A program made the translations under genes and the position numbers. 64,000 nt of DNA from JAXLQL01 sp046331625 (lineage in GTDB: Bacteria; Acidobacteriota; Terriglobia; Bryobacterales; Bryobacteraceae). Location of the stretch: NCBI GenBank assembly GCA_046331625.1, contig JAXLQL010000002.1, positions 186,001 through 250,000 on the forward strand, written 5' to 3'. The first letter of the stretch is position 1. Each line of letters starts with the position of its first letter. Of the stretch, positions 9,426 through 17,527 are shown piece after piece. The notes beneath the pieces are model-generated. The model worked only from the letters and a program-made list of their open reading frames with translations. It was not told where the DNA came from and ran no database searches.

Positions 9426-10103
9426 CTACAGCAGGCGATACACGATGACCGCGGCCAGCACCGTCACCCCGATGGCCAACCATTGCCACGCGGGCATCGG
9501 TTGCTCGGGCGGAGCTTCCGAGATCGCCAGATTCGGGAACAACGCCGCAGCGCCTTCCTCGGGAATGGTCATCGCAACCGTGAGGGTCGGCGTCTTGATG
9601 CAATCCATCCGGACCTCCACGGCCTTCCACAACCGCGTCGCTTCGAGCTTCGCCTCGCTCCACGGGACAAACACCGCATTGCCGTAGGAGAGCGTCACCA
9701 CCCGCACGCCATCGGCTCCCGAGGAGAAGCGCGACGGGAAGTCCGTGCGGCCGGTCATCATCTCGGCGATCGTCTGGCTTCGATGCTCGATTCGCACCGA
9801 TCCGAAGACGGGCTTCGTTTCGTTCTCGGGCAGCTTGTCGGGATAGTGCAGCAGCAGCGGTTCGGCAACGTGTGAGAAGTTGTCGCGATCGAACGCCGGC
9901 TGCTGGATCAAGAGCACGATGCCGAAGACCATCACGCCCACCAGTCCCGCGAATGGCATGCCGCGCAGAGCCACCGCGAACGCTTCGCCGGCGGGCATCT
10001 GCGAGAACGCGGTGAACGCAGCCACCAGTGAATACGCGATCCACGCCATGAGACCCGCCCAGATCGCGGCTCGGGTCTTGCTGCTGATTCGGCGCTTCTT
10101 CAT
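9426..10103 (-). CDS. Predicted inner-membrane protein of unknown function
   Basis: This 225-residue protein has three predicted membrane segments: two near the N-terminus (about 11-33 and 45-67) and one at the extreme C-terminus (WLAIGVTVLAAVIVYRLL). A polar central domain of about 130 residues (70-200) lies between them. The N-terminus is basic (MKKRRISSKTR), as expected for a cytoplasmic start. I recognise no family. The gene stands alone between the metallohydrolase gene (convergent) and the porin terminator. Its 3' end has been amplified as degraded tandem copies downstream, which has left the stop codon of this copy intact. Confidence 0.6.
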   Translation of the reverse strand: MKKRRISSKTRAAIWAGLMAWIAYSLVAAFTAFSQMPAGEAFAVALRGMPFAGLVGVMVFGIVLLIQQPAFDRDNFSHVAEPLLLHYPDKLPENETKPVFGSVRIEHRSQTIAEMMTGRTDFPSRFSSGADGVRVVTLSYGNAVFVPWSEAKLEATRLWKAVEVRMDCIKTPTLTVAMTIPEEGAAALFPNLAISEAPPEQPMPAWQWLAIGVTVLAAVIVYRLL

Positions 10104-10210
10104 TTCCCTCTGCCCATACTATCGGCAGGATGCGGCATGGATGATACCGGGTGTCGCGCCGAGGGAATCGCCCGTAGCCTCGGGCCCAAAACGCCTTAGA
10201 ACCCACCAAA

Positions 10211-10242
10211 ACAAAATCGGGAGAGCCCGTGAGCCCTCCCGA
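10211..10242 (-). terminator. Rho-independent terminator of the porin gene
   Basis: Read on the minus strand, TCGGGAG pairs with CTCCCGA around an inner GGC/GCT extension, giving a stem of about 10 bp (10217-10242) followed by TTTTGTTTT. It is 70 bp downstream of the porin stop codon and correctly oriented. Confidence 0.6.
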
Positions 10243-10312
10243 CCAATTTTGACCAGGAGATATCTTTTCCTGATCCCGAGAGACTGTTTAGGTTAACACA
10301 AGCCGGGCGCGT

Positions 10313-11455
10313 CTATTTGGGTCCGAAGAAGACGATGAATCCGACCAGCAGCGTGCTCTGGTTCTTGTGGTTGGCGGTCTGGTTGCCGCGGTCGAAGAAC
10401 GCTTGGTTCGACCAATCGCGCCGGTATTCGAATCGGGTCAGGAAGCCCTTCTTCATCTTGGCCTCGGCGGTCATGGTGAATTCCTGCAAATGCTGCTTGG
10501 TTCCCGTGATCAGCCCGCCGATGTCGTTGTAGAACTCGTAGCGCGGGGCGAGCGCAAACCACGAGTTGATCTGGCGGCGCGCGGCGAGAGCGATTCCGTT
10601 GAAGTAGTTGTTCGACCCGAGGCCCTTCGGCGTCTTGTCTACTCCGAAGTCGTAGTTGATGTAGAACGCCGTGTTGTCGTTCGGGTTGAGGTTGAGCACG
10701 GTGTCGAAGAAGTGGCGGTAGCCTTGATTGGTACCGGTCTTCTCCGGACCCACGTAGTAGTTGTTGAACAGCGATACCTTCTTGCCGGTGAGCGCGCTGG
10801 TCAGCCCGACCGTCTTGCCGCTGTTGTTGTCTTCGACGTTGTTCCAGCCGTTGACGAGTTGGAACCCGGCGGTCCAGTAGCTGGTAACCGGCTTCGAGAC
10901 ACGGGCTCCGAAGTGATAGTACGGTCCGTTGGCGTAGAGCAGCGCGCGCGAATATTGCCAGCCGAGATGAGTCTCGGTGAGCTCGGCGCCGGCGCTCGTA
11001 TAGAATTTGCCGAAGTCGAACTGGAAGCCCTTCCACTTTTCGGGCTTCACGCTCAAGTACGCCTGTGGAATGTGGCGCATGATCGACGATCCGTCTTTCA
11101 ATGGCTCGGTGGCGTGGAAGATGTCGAAGGCGCGGCCGAAGCCCAAGTCGATGCGGAAGCCGACCGGATCGGGCGAGTGTTCCATCACGAGCTTGGCCAT
11201 GTTCAGGCTGAACGAATCGGCTCGCACGTCGAAGTTGCGGGTCGCGTTGGTGCGCGACGCCGGATGGTTGAAGTTCGCACTATAGTAGCCGTCAATCAGT
11301 CCGCTGAAGTCGATCGGACCTGCGGACCAGGCAGGCGGAGCCGACGGAGCGGGAGCAGGTTGAGAAGCCGGCGGTGTTTGCGGATCTTGGGCTGCGGCGG
11401 CGGAGGCCAAGGCAGCAGACAGGAGTAAGGCCCGCAAGCTCGTGACTGGGTTCAT
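10313..11455 (-). CDS. Outer-membrane porin-like beta-barrel protein (BBP2/DUF1597 type)
   Basis: The start at 11455 was chosen because it opens a signal peptide (MNPVTSLRALLLSAALASAAAA) and is preceded by GGGAG at a normal distance; the frame runs upstream without meaning. The 380-residue product has a Pro/Ala-rich linker after the signal. A barrel of alternating strands follows (GLIDGYYSANFNHP, IDLGFGRAFDIFHA, FQFDFGKFYTSAGAELTE) and ends in FIVFFGPK. The family consists of outer-membrane barrels often found beside transporters for small ions. The gene is divergent from amtB across 200 bp, which suggests a role in, or co-regulation with, ammonium or nitrogen supply. That link is inferred from position. 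Confidence 0.8.
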   Translation of the reverse strand: MNPVTSLRALLLSAALASAAAAQDPQTPPASQPAPAPSAPPAWSAGPIDFSGLIDGYYSANFNHPASRTNATRNFDVRADSFSLNMAKLVMEHSPDPVGFRIDLGFGRAFDIFHATEPLKDGSSIMRHIPQAYLSVKPEKWKGFQFDFGKFYTSAGAELTETHLGWQYSRALLYANGPYYHFGARVSKPVTSYWTAGFQLVNGWNNVEDNNSGKTVGLTSALTGKKVSLFNNYYVGPEKTGTNQGYRHFFDTVLNLNPNDNTAFYINYDFGVDKTPKGLGSNNYFNGIALAARRQINSWFALAPRYEFYNDIGGLITGTKQHLQEFTMTAEAKMKKGFLTRFEYRRDWSNQAFFDRGNQTANHKNQSTLLVGFIVFFGPK

Positions 11456-11657
11456 CAGGTGTCTCCCGAGAGAATTGGAATCGGGAGAAGCATCTCCCGC
11501 CTTCTGAGTATTCACTTGCCGGGCTGGTGAGCGCCAATAGAAATTTTTTTGGCACTCCATAGAAACAAAGAGTTTCCCTTCAGGCGTTTGGGCGGGCATG
11601 ATGGAAAAGTCCCGCCACCGCGTTGTCGCGGGTTTCCCTGCTCCCAAGGAGATCGAA

Positions 11658-13049
11658 ATGACCATGCGTCACAATTTGAAGCGGTGCGGCCTAGCACTTC
11701 CGTTCCTGGCAGGCCTCGCCACTGCCCAGACCCCAGCGCCTGACAAGATCGCGGCTCTCGAGAGCGCCGTGCAGTCGGCTCAGACGTCGGGCGACAACGC
11801 CTGGATGCTGACGAGTTCCGCGCTCGTGTTGCTGATGACCGGCCCGGCACTGGCCCTGTTCTACAGCGGCTTGGTGCGGCGTAAGAACGTGCTCGGCACC
11901 ATGATGCAGAGCTTCATTCTGATGGCCGTAGTGACGGTACTGTGGGCACTGGTTGGTTACAGCTTGGCTTTCGGCGAAGCCACGCCTTTCATCGGCGACT
12001 TTCGCTATGTCTTCCTCAACGGAGTGGAAGGGGCGCCTATGCCCGACTATGCCGCCACGATCCCGCACCAGAGCTTCATGGTCTTTCAATTGATGTTCGC
12101 CATCATCACGCCCGCCTTGATCTCGGGCGCATTCGCCGAGCGGATGAAGTTCAGCGGCATGCTGGTGTTCTGTTCGCTGTGGCTGTTGTTGATCTACTGT
12201 CCCATGGCGCACATGGTGTGGGGTAAGGGCGGGTTGTTCAATGCGTTTCTCGGCGGCAAGATTCCGGCGTTCGATTTCGCCGGTGGAACAGTGGTCCACA
12301 TCACGTCGGGCGTGTCGGCGCTGATCTGCGCCCTCTATCTCAAGCCGCGGGCTGGCTACAACACCATCCCGATGCGGCCGCACAGCCTGGTGCTGAGTTT
12401 CATTGGCGCGTGTCTGCTGTGGGTGGGCTGGTTCGGATTCAACGCCGGTTCGGCGCTCGGTTCGGGCTCGCTGGCCACCAGCGCGTTCGTGGCGACGCAC
12501 TTCGGCGCAGCGGCGGCGACGCTCGGTTGGTTGCTCATCGAGTGGATCAAGTCCGGCAAGCCGAGCGTGCTCGGCGGAATCTCAGGAGCGGTCGCGGGAC
12601 TGGTGGCAATCACTCCAGCGTCTGGCTTCGTGAAGCCGATGCCGGCATTGGTGATCGGATTCGCGGCAGGCATCGTCTGCTACCTGATGGTGACTGTCGT
12701 CAAGTCGAAGTTCGGTTATGACGACTCACTCGACGCATTCGGCGTCCATGGCGCGGGCGGAACGCTGGGTGCGATCCTGACCGGCGTTTTCGCCACCAAC
12801 GCGATCAACAATGCGCTGAAGGACGCCGCGGGCAAGCCGCAAGCACTCGGCTTGGTGGATGGCAACGGCGGACAGATCGTGAACCAGTTGATCGCCACCG
12901 CGGCGGCATGGGGGCTGGCGATCGTGGGCACTTTGATTATCCTGAAAGTTACCGATGCGATCGTGGGCCTGCGAGTGTCGCCCGAAGATGAGACGGCCGG
13001 TCTCGATCTGGCCATGCACGGTGAGGAAGGCTACAATCTCGAAGGCTAG
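11658..13049 (+). CDS. amtB: Ammonium transporter
   Basis: The start ATG 11658 has AAGGAG 7 bp upstream, and the product begins with a cleavable signal (residues 1-23), as in Gram-negative AmtB; an ATG 60 bp upstream has no comparable site. The 463-residue protein has eleven expected membrane helices. Family-typical sequences are present: FYSGLVRRKNVLGTMMQSF, DFAGGTVVHITSGVSAL (first pore histidine) and FGVHGAGGTLGAILTGVFA (second pore histidine). It conducts ammonia/ammonium across the inner membrane. It is followed 44 bp later by the PII gene that normally plugs it at high nitrogen, and then by glnD, making a compact nitrogen-sensing operon. Confidence 0.96.
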   Translation: MTMRHNLKRCGLALPFLAGLATAQTPAPDKIAALESAVQSAQTSGDNAWMLTSSALVLLMTGPALALFYSGLVRRKNVLGTMMQSFILMAVVTVLWALVGYSLAFGEATPFIGDFRYVFLNGVEGAPMPDYAATIPHQSFMVFQLMFAIITPALISGAFAERMKFSGMLVFCSLWLLLIYCPMAHMVWGKGGLFNAFLGGKIPAFDFAGGTVVHITSGVSALICALYLKPRAGYNTIPMRPHSLVLSFIGACLLWVGWFGFNAGSALGSGSLATSAFVATHFGAAAATLGWLLIEWIKSGKPSVLGGISGAVAGLVAITPASGFVKPMPALVIGFAAGIVCYLMVTVVKSKFGYDDSLDAFGVHGAGGTLGAILTGVFATNAINNALKDAAGKPQALGLVDGNGGQIVNQLIATAAAWGLAIVGTLIILKVTDAIVGLRVSPEDETAGLDLAMHGEEGYNLEG

Positions 13050-13093
13050 CGTCTAGCAGGAGGCTCCGGCCTTTCCTGCGGAATGGAGATCCC

Positions 13094-13432
13094 ATGAAAA
13101 AGATCGAAGCGATTATCCAGCCCTACAAACTCGAAGAAGTGAAAGAAGCGCTCAAGAGCATCGGGGTCGACGGCATGACCGTCACCGACGTTCGCGGCCA
13201 CGGCCGCCAGAAAGGACACAAGGAAGTGTATCGGGGCCAGGAGTACCTGGTCGACCTGCTGCCGAAGGTGAAGCTCGAAATGGTGGTTGCTTCGTCCCGG
13301 GCCGAGGAGGTGATCAAGACCCTGAGTACGGCCGCGCGTACCGGAAAGATCGGCGACGGCAAGATCTTCGTCTACGAGGTTGCCGAAGCCATTCGCATCC
13401 GCAATGACGACCGCGGAGAGTCCGCGCTCTGA
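13094..13432 (+). CDS. glnK: Nitrogen regulatory protein PII (GlnK/GlnB)
   Basis: This 112-residue trimeric signal protein begins MKKIEAIIQPYKLEEVKEAL. The T-loop contains Tyr51 (EVYRGQEY), the residue uridylylated by GlnD, and the B-loop contains TGKIGDGKIFV, which binds ATP/ADP. It senses 2-oxoglutarate and adenylate charge and docks onto AmtB. The symbol glnK is preferred to glnB because the gene is directly downstream of amtB; sequence alone does not separate them. A GGAG site precedes the ATG. Confidence 0.95.
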   Translation: MKKIEAIIQPYKLEEVKEALKSIGVDGMTVTDVRGHGRQKGHKEVYRGQEYLVDLLPKVKLEMVVASSRAEEVIKTLSTAARTGKIGDGKIFVYEVAEAIRIRNDDRGESAL

Positions 13433-13449
13433 GTCTTCGGCGTTAGGCA

Positions 13450-15963
13450 GTGGTCAAGCAGCCTTCGAAATCCAAGCAAAGTCCCGCCCCGGCCTTGGCT
13501 GTCAGCGTCAAGGCCGAGAGCGAGGCGATTCGCGATGCATTCCTGGCCGGCGGGGGAGCTTCCGAGGTCCGCCGCCGCCGTACTGCTTCCGCCGATCGCG
13601 CGATCTCGGCTGCTTTCGAACAATTTCTGGCTCCCGCGTTTGCGAGCGGAATGGCGCTGGTGGCCGTGGGCGGTTATGGACGCCAAGATCTGTTCCCACA
13701 CTCCGACATCGACCTGATGTTCCTCATCGCCGGTGAGGCGCCGGTGGGGCCTGCGAAAGAAGCGCTGGCCCGGTTCCTGCAGCACCTGTGGGACGAAGGC
13801 TTGCGGATGAGCCACTCCGCGCACACGGTGCGCGAGTGCTGCGAGATGCATGACGGCAATCTCGAGCTGACCATCAGTCTGCTCGATCAGCGGTTCCTGA
13901 CCGGCGACCGCAAGCTTTACGACGAACTCGCGGCGAAGCTGCCTCGCTTCCTGCAATCGCAGCGCACCAACATCGGCCGCCAGTTGTGCAAGATGGCGCG
14001 TCAGCGCCACTCGAAGTTCCAGGGCACGATCTATCACCTGGAGCCGAACATCAAGGAAGGTCCCGGCGGCTTTCGCGACCTGCACGTGCTCGGCTGGCTC
14101 GACAAGCTGGGCGTTGCTCAGGCCGCCGAGGGCCTGGCCGAATCCGGCGCCGCGGGCGACTTCCTCGGCGGCATCCGGTGCTTGCTGCACTACCGGTCGA
14201 ATCGCGACGACAACAAGCTGAGCTTCGAAGCGCAAGAGGAGTGCGCGGAGTTCGCGCCGTTGGGCGCGGCGACGCCCGAGATCTTCATGCGCGAGTTCTT
14301 TCGCCATGCGCGCGCCATTCACCGGCACGTGATCCAGGTGATGGACGCGTTCGAGTCGAAGGGCAGTTCCCTGCTGGATGGCTTCCGCGACTGGCGATCG
14401 CGCCTTTCGAACGCCGAGTTCACCATCTCGCGGGACCGCATTCTGTTCCGCGCCCACGAGCAACTGACGCGCGACCCGGCTCTCGCCCTGCGGCTGTTCC
14501 AGTTCGCAGGACGTCACAAAGTGGCGCTGCACCCGGAGACCGAGCGCCGCGTGCGCGAGAACTTGCCGGCGATCTCGACGTATCTTGGCTCCGCGCCCGA
14601 TCTGTGGTCAGCGCTCCGCGATTTGCTCACGCTTCCGCACGCTGCATTCGCGCTACGGGCGATGCACGATACGGGAGTGCTGGGTGCGCTGTTTCCGGCG
14701 TGGCAGGAGATCGAATGCTACGTGGTGCGCGACTTCAATCATCGCTACACGGTGGATGAGCACACGCTGATCGCGCTCGAGAGCATCGATCAGTTGAAAG
14801 AGACCAAGGAGCCCGAGCGCAAGCGCTTCGCGGCCTTGCTCGATGAGATGCCGAACGTGGCGGTGTTGCGGCTGGCGCTCGTCTTCCACGACACGGGCAA
14901 GGGCGGCGAGACGGATTCACACAGCATCGAGTCAGCGAACCTGGCTGATGAAGCGGCAACCCGCATCGGCATGCCTGCCGCAGAGCGGCAGATGCTCCGC
15001 ACGCTGATCGAGCAGCATCTCACGCTGTCGGCAGCCATGAGCCGCGACCTGGAAGATCCGGCAACAGCGCGATGGCTCGCCGAGCGCGTGGGTACGATCG
15101 AGACGCTGCGAGCGCTGACGCTTCTGACGATGGCCGATATCGGGGCCGTGCATCCGAGCGCGTTGTCGCAGTGGCGGTCCGATCAACTCTGGCGCGTGTT
15201 TCTGGCTGCCAATCGCGAACTGACGCGCGAACTGGAAGACTCGCGCATCACGGAGTTCTCGGCGGCCGACGGGTCGCTGCAGGAGTTTCTGAAAGGCTTC
15301 CCGACGCGCTACCTCCGCATTCACACGCGCGAGGAGATCGACTATCACTTCGAGCTCGAACAGCAGCGCAAGGTGAGTGGGATCGCGCTCGATATTCGTA
15401 AGCGCGGCGGCGCCTACGAACTGACCGTGCTGGCGAAGGACCGGTTGTTCCTGTTCGCTTCCGTGGCCGGGGCGCTGGCGAGCTTTGGGCTGAACATCCT
15501 CAAGGCCGAGGCGTTCGCCAACCAGCAGGGCACGATTCTCGATACGTTCACATTCGCCGATCCGCAGCGCAACCTCGAGTTGAATCCGCAAGAGATGGAG
15601 CGGCTGCGGCAGACAGTGGAGAGGGTGCTGCTCGGGAGGGTGGAAGTGAAGGCGCTGTTGAAGAATCGCCCGAAGCCGCAGTTGCCCACGAGCAAGACGC
15701 GACTCGATTCGCGCGTGGGTTTCGACTCGGAAGCATCGGCGGCAGCGACACTGGTGGAAGTGGTGGCGCAGGACCGGCCGGGACTGCTGTACGACCTCGC
15801 GTCGGCTTTCTCGGAAGCAGGATGCAATATCGACGTGGTGCTGATCGACACCGAGGCGCACAAGGCGCTCGACGTGTTCTATGTCACGGCGAATGGGCGA
15901 AAGCTCGATGAGGACGAGCAGGCGAAGTTGCGGGAGCGGTTATTGTCGGTCTGCGCGGCTTGA
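13450..15963 (+). CDS. glnD: Bifunctional [protein-PII] uridylyltransferase/uridylyl-removing enzyme
   Basis: This 837-residue protein, slightly shorter than the ~890-residue enterobacterial enzyme, carries all GlnD domains. The nucleotidyltransferase motif is at residues 74-90 (GGYGR...PHSDIDLM). A GlnD helical domain follows (EPNIKEGPGGFRDLH). An HD domain contains VFHDTGKGG at about 480, the hydrolytic site. Two C-terminal ACT domains sense glutamine (about 665-740 and 765-835; VVAQDRPGLLYDLASAFSEAG). It uridylylates PII Tyr51 under nitrogen limitation and reverses this when glutamine is high. The start is GTG 13450, 17 bp after the PII gene. Direct linkage of glnD to amtB-PII is less common than its separate location in enterobacteria. 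Confidence 0.94.
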   Translation: MVKQPSKSKQSPAPALAVSVKAESEAIRDAFLAGGGASEVRRRRTASADRAISAAFEQFLAPAFASGMALVAVGGYGRQDLFPHSDIDLMFLIAGEAPVGPAKEALARFLQHLWDEGLRMSHSAHTVRECCEMHDGNLELTISLLDQRFLTGDRKLYDELAAKLPRFLQSQRTNIGRQLCKMARQRHSKFQGTIYHLEPNIKEGPGGFRDLHVLGWLDKLGVAQAAEGLAESGAAGDFLGGIRCLLHYRSNRDDNKLSFEAQEECAEFAPLGAATPEIFMREFFRHARAIHRHVIQVMDAFESKGSSLLDGFRDWRSRLSNAEFTISRDRILFRAHEQLTRDPALALRLFQFAGRHKVALHPETERRVRENLPAISTYLGSAPDLWSALRDLLTLPHAAFALRAMHDTGVLGALFPAWQEIECYVVRDFNHRYTVDEHTLIALESIDQLKETKEPERKRFAALLDEMPNVAVLRLALVFHDTGKGGETDSHSIESANLADEAATRIGMPAAERQMLRTLIEQHLTLSAAMSRDLEDPATARWLAERVGTIETLRALTLLTMADIGAVHPSALSQWRSDQLWRVFLAANRELTRELEDSRITEFSAADGSLQEFLKGFPTRYLRIHTREEIDYHFELEQQRKVSGIALDIRKRGGAYELTVLAKDRLFLFASVAGALASFGLNILKAEAFANQQGTILDTFTFADPQRNLELNPQEMERLRQTVERVLLGRVEVKALLKNRPKPQLPTSKTRLDSRVGFDSEASAAATLVEVVAQDRPGLLYDLASAFSEAGCNIDVVLIDTEAHKALDVFYVTANGRKLDEDEQAKLRERLLSVCAA

Positions 15964-16737
15964 TTGCTCACTGAAGGCGTGACTTCGCGAAGCGCGGCGT
16001 ATCGCCCTCGGCGACGAATTTCCCGCGGCGCCTCTCGGTGTGTCTACCTTGAAAGCAAGAATGCCAGCCTGCTTCCTCTGAGGAATGCTGCCGTCTTCGG
16101 CATCGAAGGTGTAAAGGTTACTGCGGGCCGACACGATCAGGGGAAGGTCCGCGGGCACAAGCACTTCGTACCGATTGGTTCCGGCCGTGGAAGTGAGCCT
16201 CATGGGTAAGAATCCGATGACGGGCGATTCCACTCCAACGCGGACAGACGACGATGCCGTGGCCGCGCTGGCAGCCGTGCGTTCCGCCCAGACGCCGCCC
16301 GGGTCACTGACGGTCACCGAGAGAGAATGCCCCCGTTCGGCGCGGAGGCCCGTGAGCACTTTGCGGTCCGCATCACGAAGTATGACGGCGTTGGCCTGAG
16401 GCTTCCAGATACAGGGGTCAATGTAGCCAGCAGCGGGAAGTGAGGCGCAGACCTGAACGAGTCCGGGAGGCACGTTGTCGAGGCTGAAGCTGCCGTTTGG
16501 CGAGGTGGCGAGTTCGCGGTAAAAAGGGGTGGATTCACCCACTGGCCCGCCAATTCGCGCAGGGAGCAGTGACGTTGGTATTGTCTGAATGGTCACTCTG
16601 GCGTTGGCGAGCGTACGGCCGGAGTCGTCAACTATGGTCCCAGCGACCGTTGCGGCGCCCACCGGCAGCGCGGCGAGCGCTGAAAAGATAGCGGTTATTC
16701 CCCAAATTTCTTTTTTTGGGGGGGGATTGGTACTCAT
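15940..16737 (-). CDS. Exported carboxypeptidase-regulatory-like domain protein
   Basis: The frame is open well upstream, but the ATG at 16737 is the sensible start. It gives a short polar N-region (MSTNPPPKKE), a hydrophobic export signal (IFSALAALPVG) and then a carboxypeptidase-regulatory-like fold (VAGTIVDDSGRTLANARVTI, SLDNVPPGLVQVCASLP). The predicted product has 265 residues. The gene end overlaps the convergent glnD end by 24 bp. A strong promoter match ends only 13 bp before the ATG, so the mRNA should have almost no leader. The first codons contain eight C followed by seven A, a homopolymer pair prone to slippage. Confidence 0.6.
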   Translation of the reverse strand: MSTNPPPKKEIWGITAIFSALAALPVGAATVAGTIVDDSGRTLANARVTIQTIPTSLLPARIGGPVGESTPFYRELATSPNGSFSLDNVPPGLVQVCASLPAAGYIDPCIWKPQANAVILRDADRKVLTGLRAERGHSLSVTVSDPGGVWAERTAASAATASSSVRVGVESPVIGFLPMRLTSTAGTNRYEVLVPADLPLIVSARSNLYTFDAEDGSIPQRKQAGILAFKVDTPRGAAGNSSPRAIRRASRSHAFSEQSSRADRQ

Positions 16738-16750
16738 TTCTTCTGGCTTC

Positions 16751-16779
16751 AGCTTAGATCCAACTTCGAGAGCTGTCAA
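16751..16779 (-). promoter_or_regulatory. Sigma-70-type promoter TTGACA-N17-TAAGCT
   Basis: On the minus strand, TTGACA (16774-16779) and TAAGCT (16751-16756) are separated by exactly 17 bp. The spacer ends GTTGGATC, identical to that of the promoter at 19288-19316 upstream of another exported-protein gene. The -10 box is 13 bp from the ATG at 16737. Confidence 0.6.
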
Positions 16780-16860
16780 CGAAATTAATGCAGAAATCGC
16801 GCCATTACGCGGCCGGTCGGCGATTTGAAAGGATGGAGCTTCGACTGCATAAGTAGTTGG

Positions 16861-17178
16861 GTTTACTCGCAGACGCGGCGGGCTCTCGAGGCGATCGGGA
16901 ATCCGGACAAAGTGATTGCATGGGTGTCGACGGGCCGCAATCCGCATGCGGGAGATCCGATGCCGGCGCGGAATTTGCATCGTATCTTGACGGAGTCGCA
17001 CCGGGCGGTGTTGAAGCGGTTCATCTTCCATCCGGATGTGAACCTGGGCGCGGCCGAGTGGAGCGTGATTTGGAGTGTGTGCGGGAAGCCGTGGAAGGAG
17101 GATCCGAAGGGATACTGGCCGCCGGATACGCCGAAGCCGGATACGTGGAATGGGGGCCTGGTCGCGCCGAAGCGGTGA
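16861..17178 (+). pseudogene. 3' fragment of a second copy of the 1725-3182 secreted-protein gene
   Basis: These 105 codons (beginning VYSQTRRALEAIGNPDK and ending DTWNGGLVAPKR) match the C-terminus of the intact secreted protein with only a few substitutions, while everything upstream is missing. No start codon or signal peptide belongs to it. The left breakpoint is at about 16861. It marks one end of the inverted duplication shared with positions 1-2043. Confidence 0.85.
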
Positions 17179-17527
17179 CGTCGGCGCTCGAAACGCAGGG
17201 GTTGTGGGTTCGTTTTCGCCGCTCGATGTTGTATGGATCGATCGTGGGTGAGCCGTTGGCTTCGTTTGGCAGAATCCAATTTCTTGGCGGCGCGCGACGG
17301 CCGTGGGCCCACCGCCTCGTATGGCGGGTGAGTTCGTTTTGCAAACAGGCATTGGCGGCCCTTCCTTCCTTATTGAATTCGGTTGGGCGGAGATCGCCCT
17401 ACCGGTTCCAGGATGGCGGGTTGTCAAGGGGATCGCGCAAAATCGCGGGACCGGTCACGAGGCGTATCGCGCTGAGGAAGCGCAGGTTGCGAGGATTCAA
17501 AAAAAGTGAAACGGCTCGTGACCGGCC
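17179..17527. repeat. Inverted copy of the 1176-1724 intergenic region
   Basis: The reverse complement of this segment matches 1190-1720, including the blocks GGGCGATCTCCGCCCAACC, AAGGAAGG and CAAACGAAGCCAA. Only one of the two tandem units remains, and about 50 bp inside it are missing. No gene is seen here. Confidence 0.7.

Noticed and set aside
10191..10205. ACGCCTTAGAACCCA repeated at 10191 and 23996
   Set aside because: Only 15 bp without palindrome or shared context; could be chance or a trace of a longer lost repeat.
11456..11657. TGGCAC near 11550 as a sigma-54 promoter for amtB
   Set aside because: The -12 GC element is absent at the required spacing, so the match is only half a site.
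16738..17427. Upstream extension of the 15940-16737 gene to a 495-residue product
   Set aside because: The added part is antisense to the secreted-protein fragment and spacer, has Arg/Pro/His-rich shadow composition, and lies upstream of the promoter.
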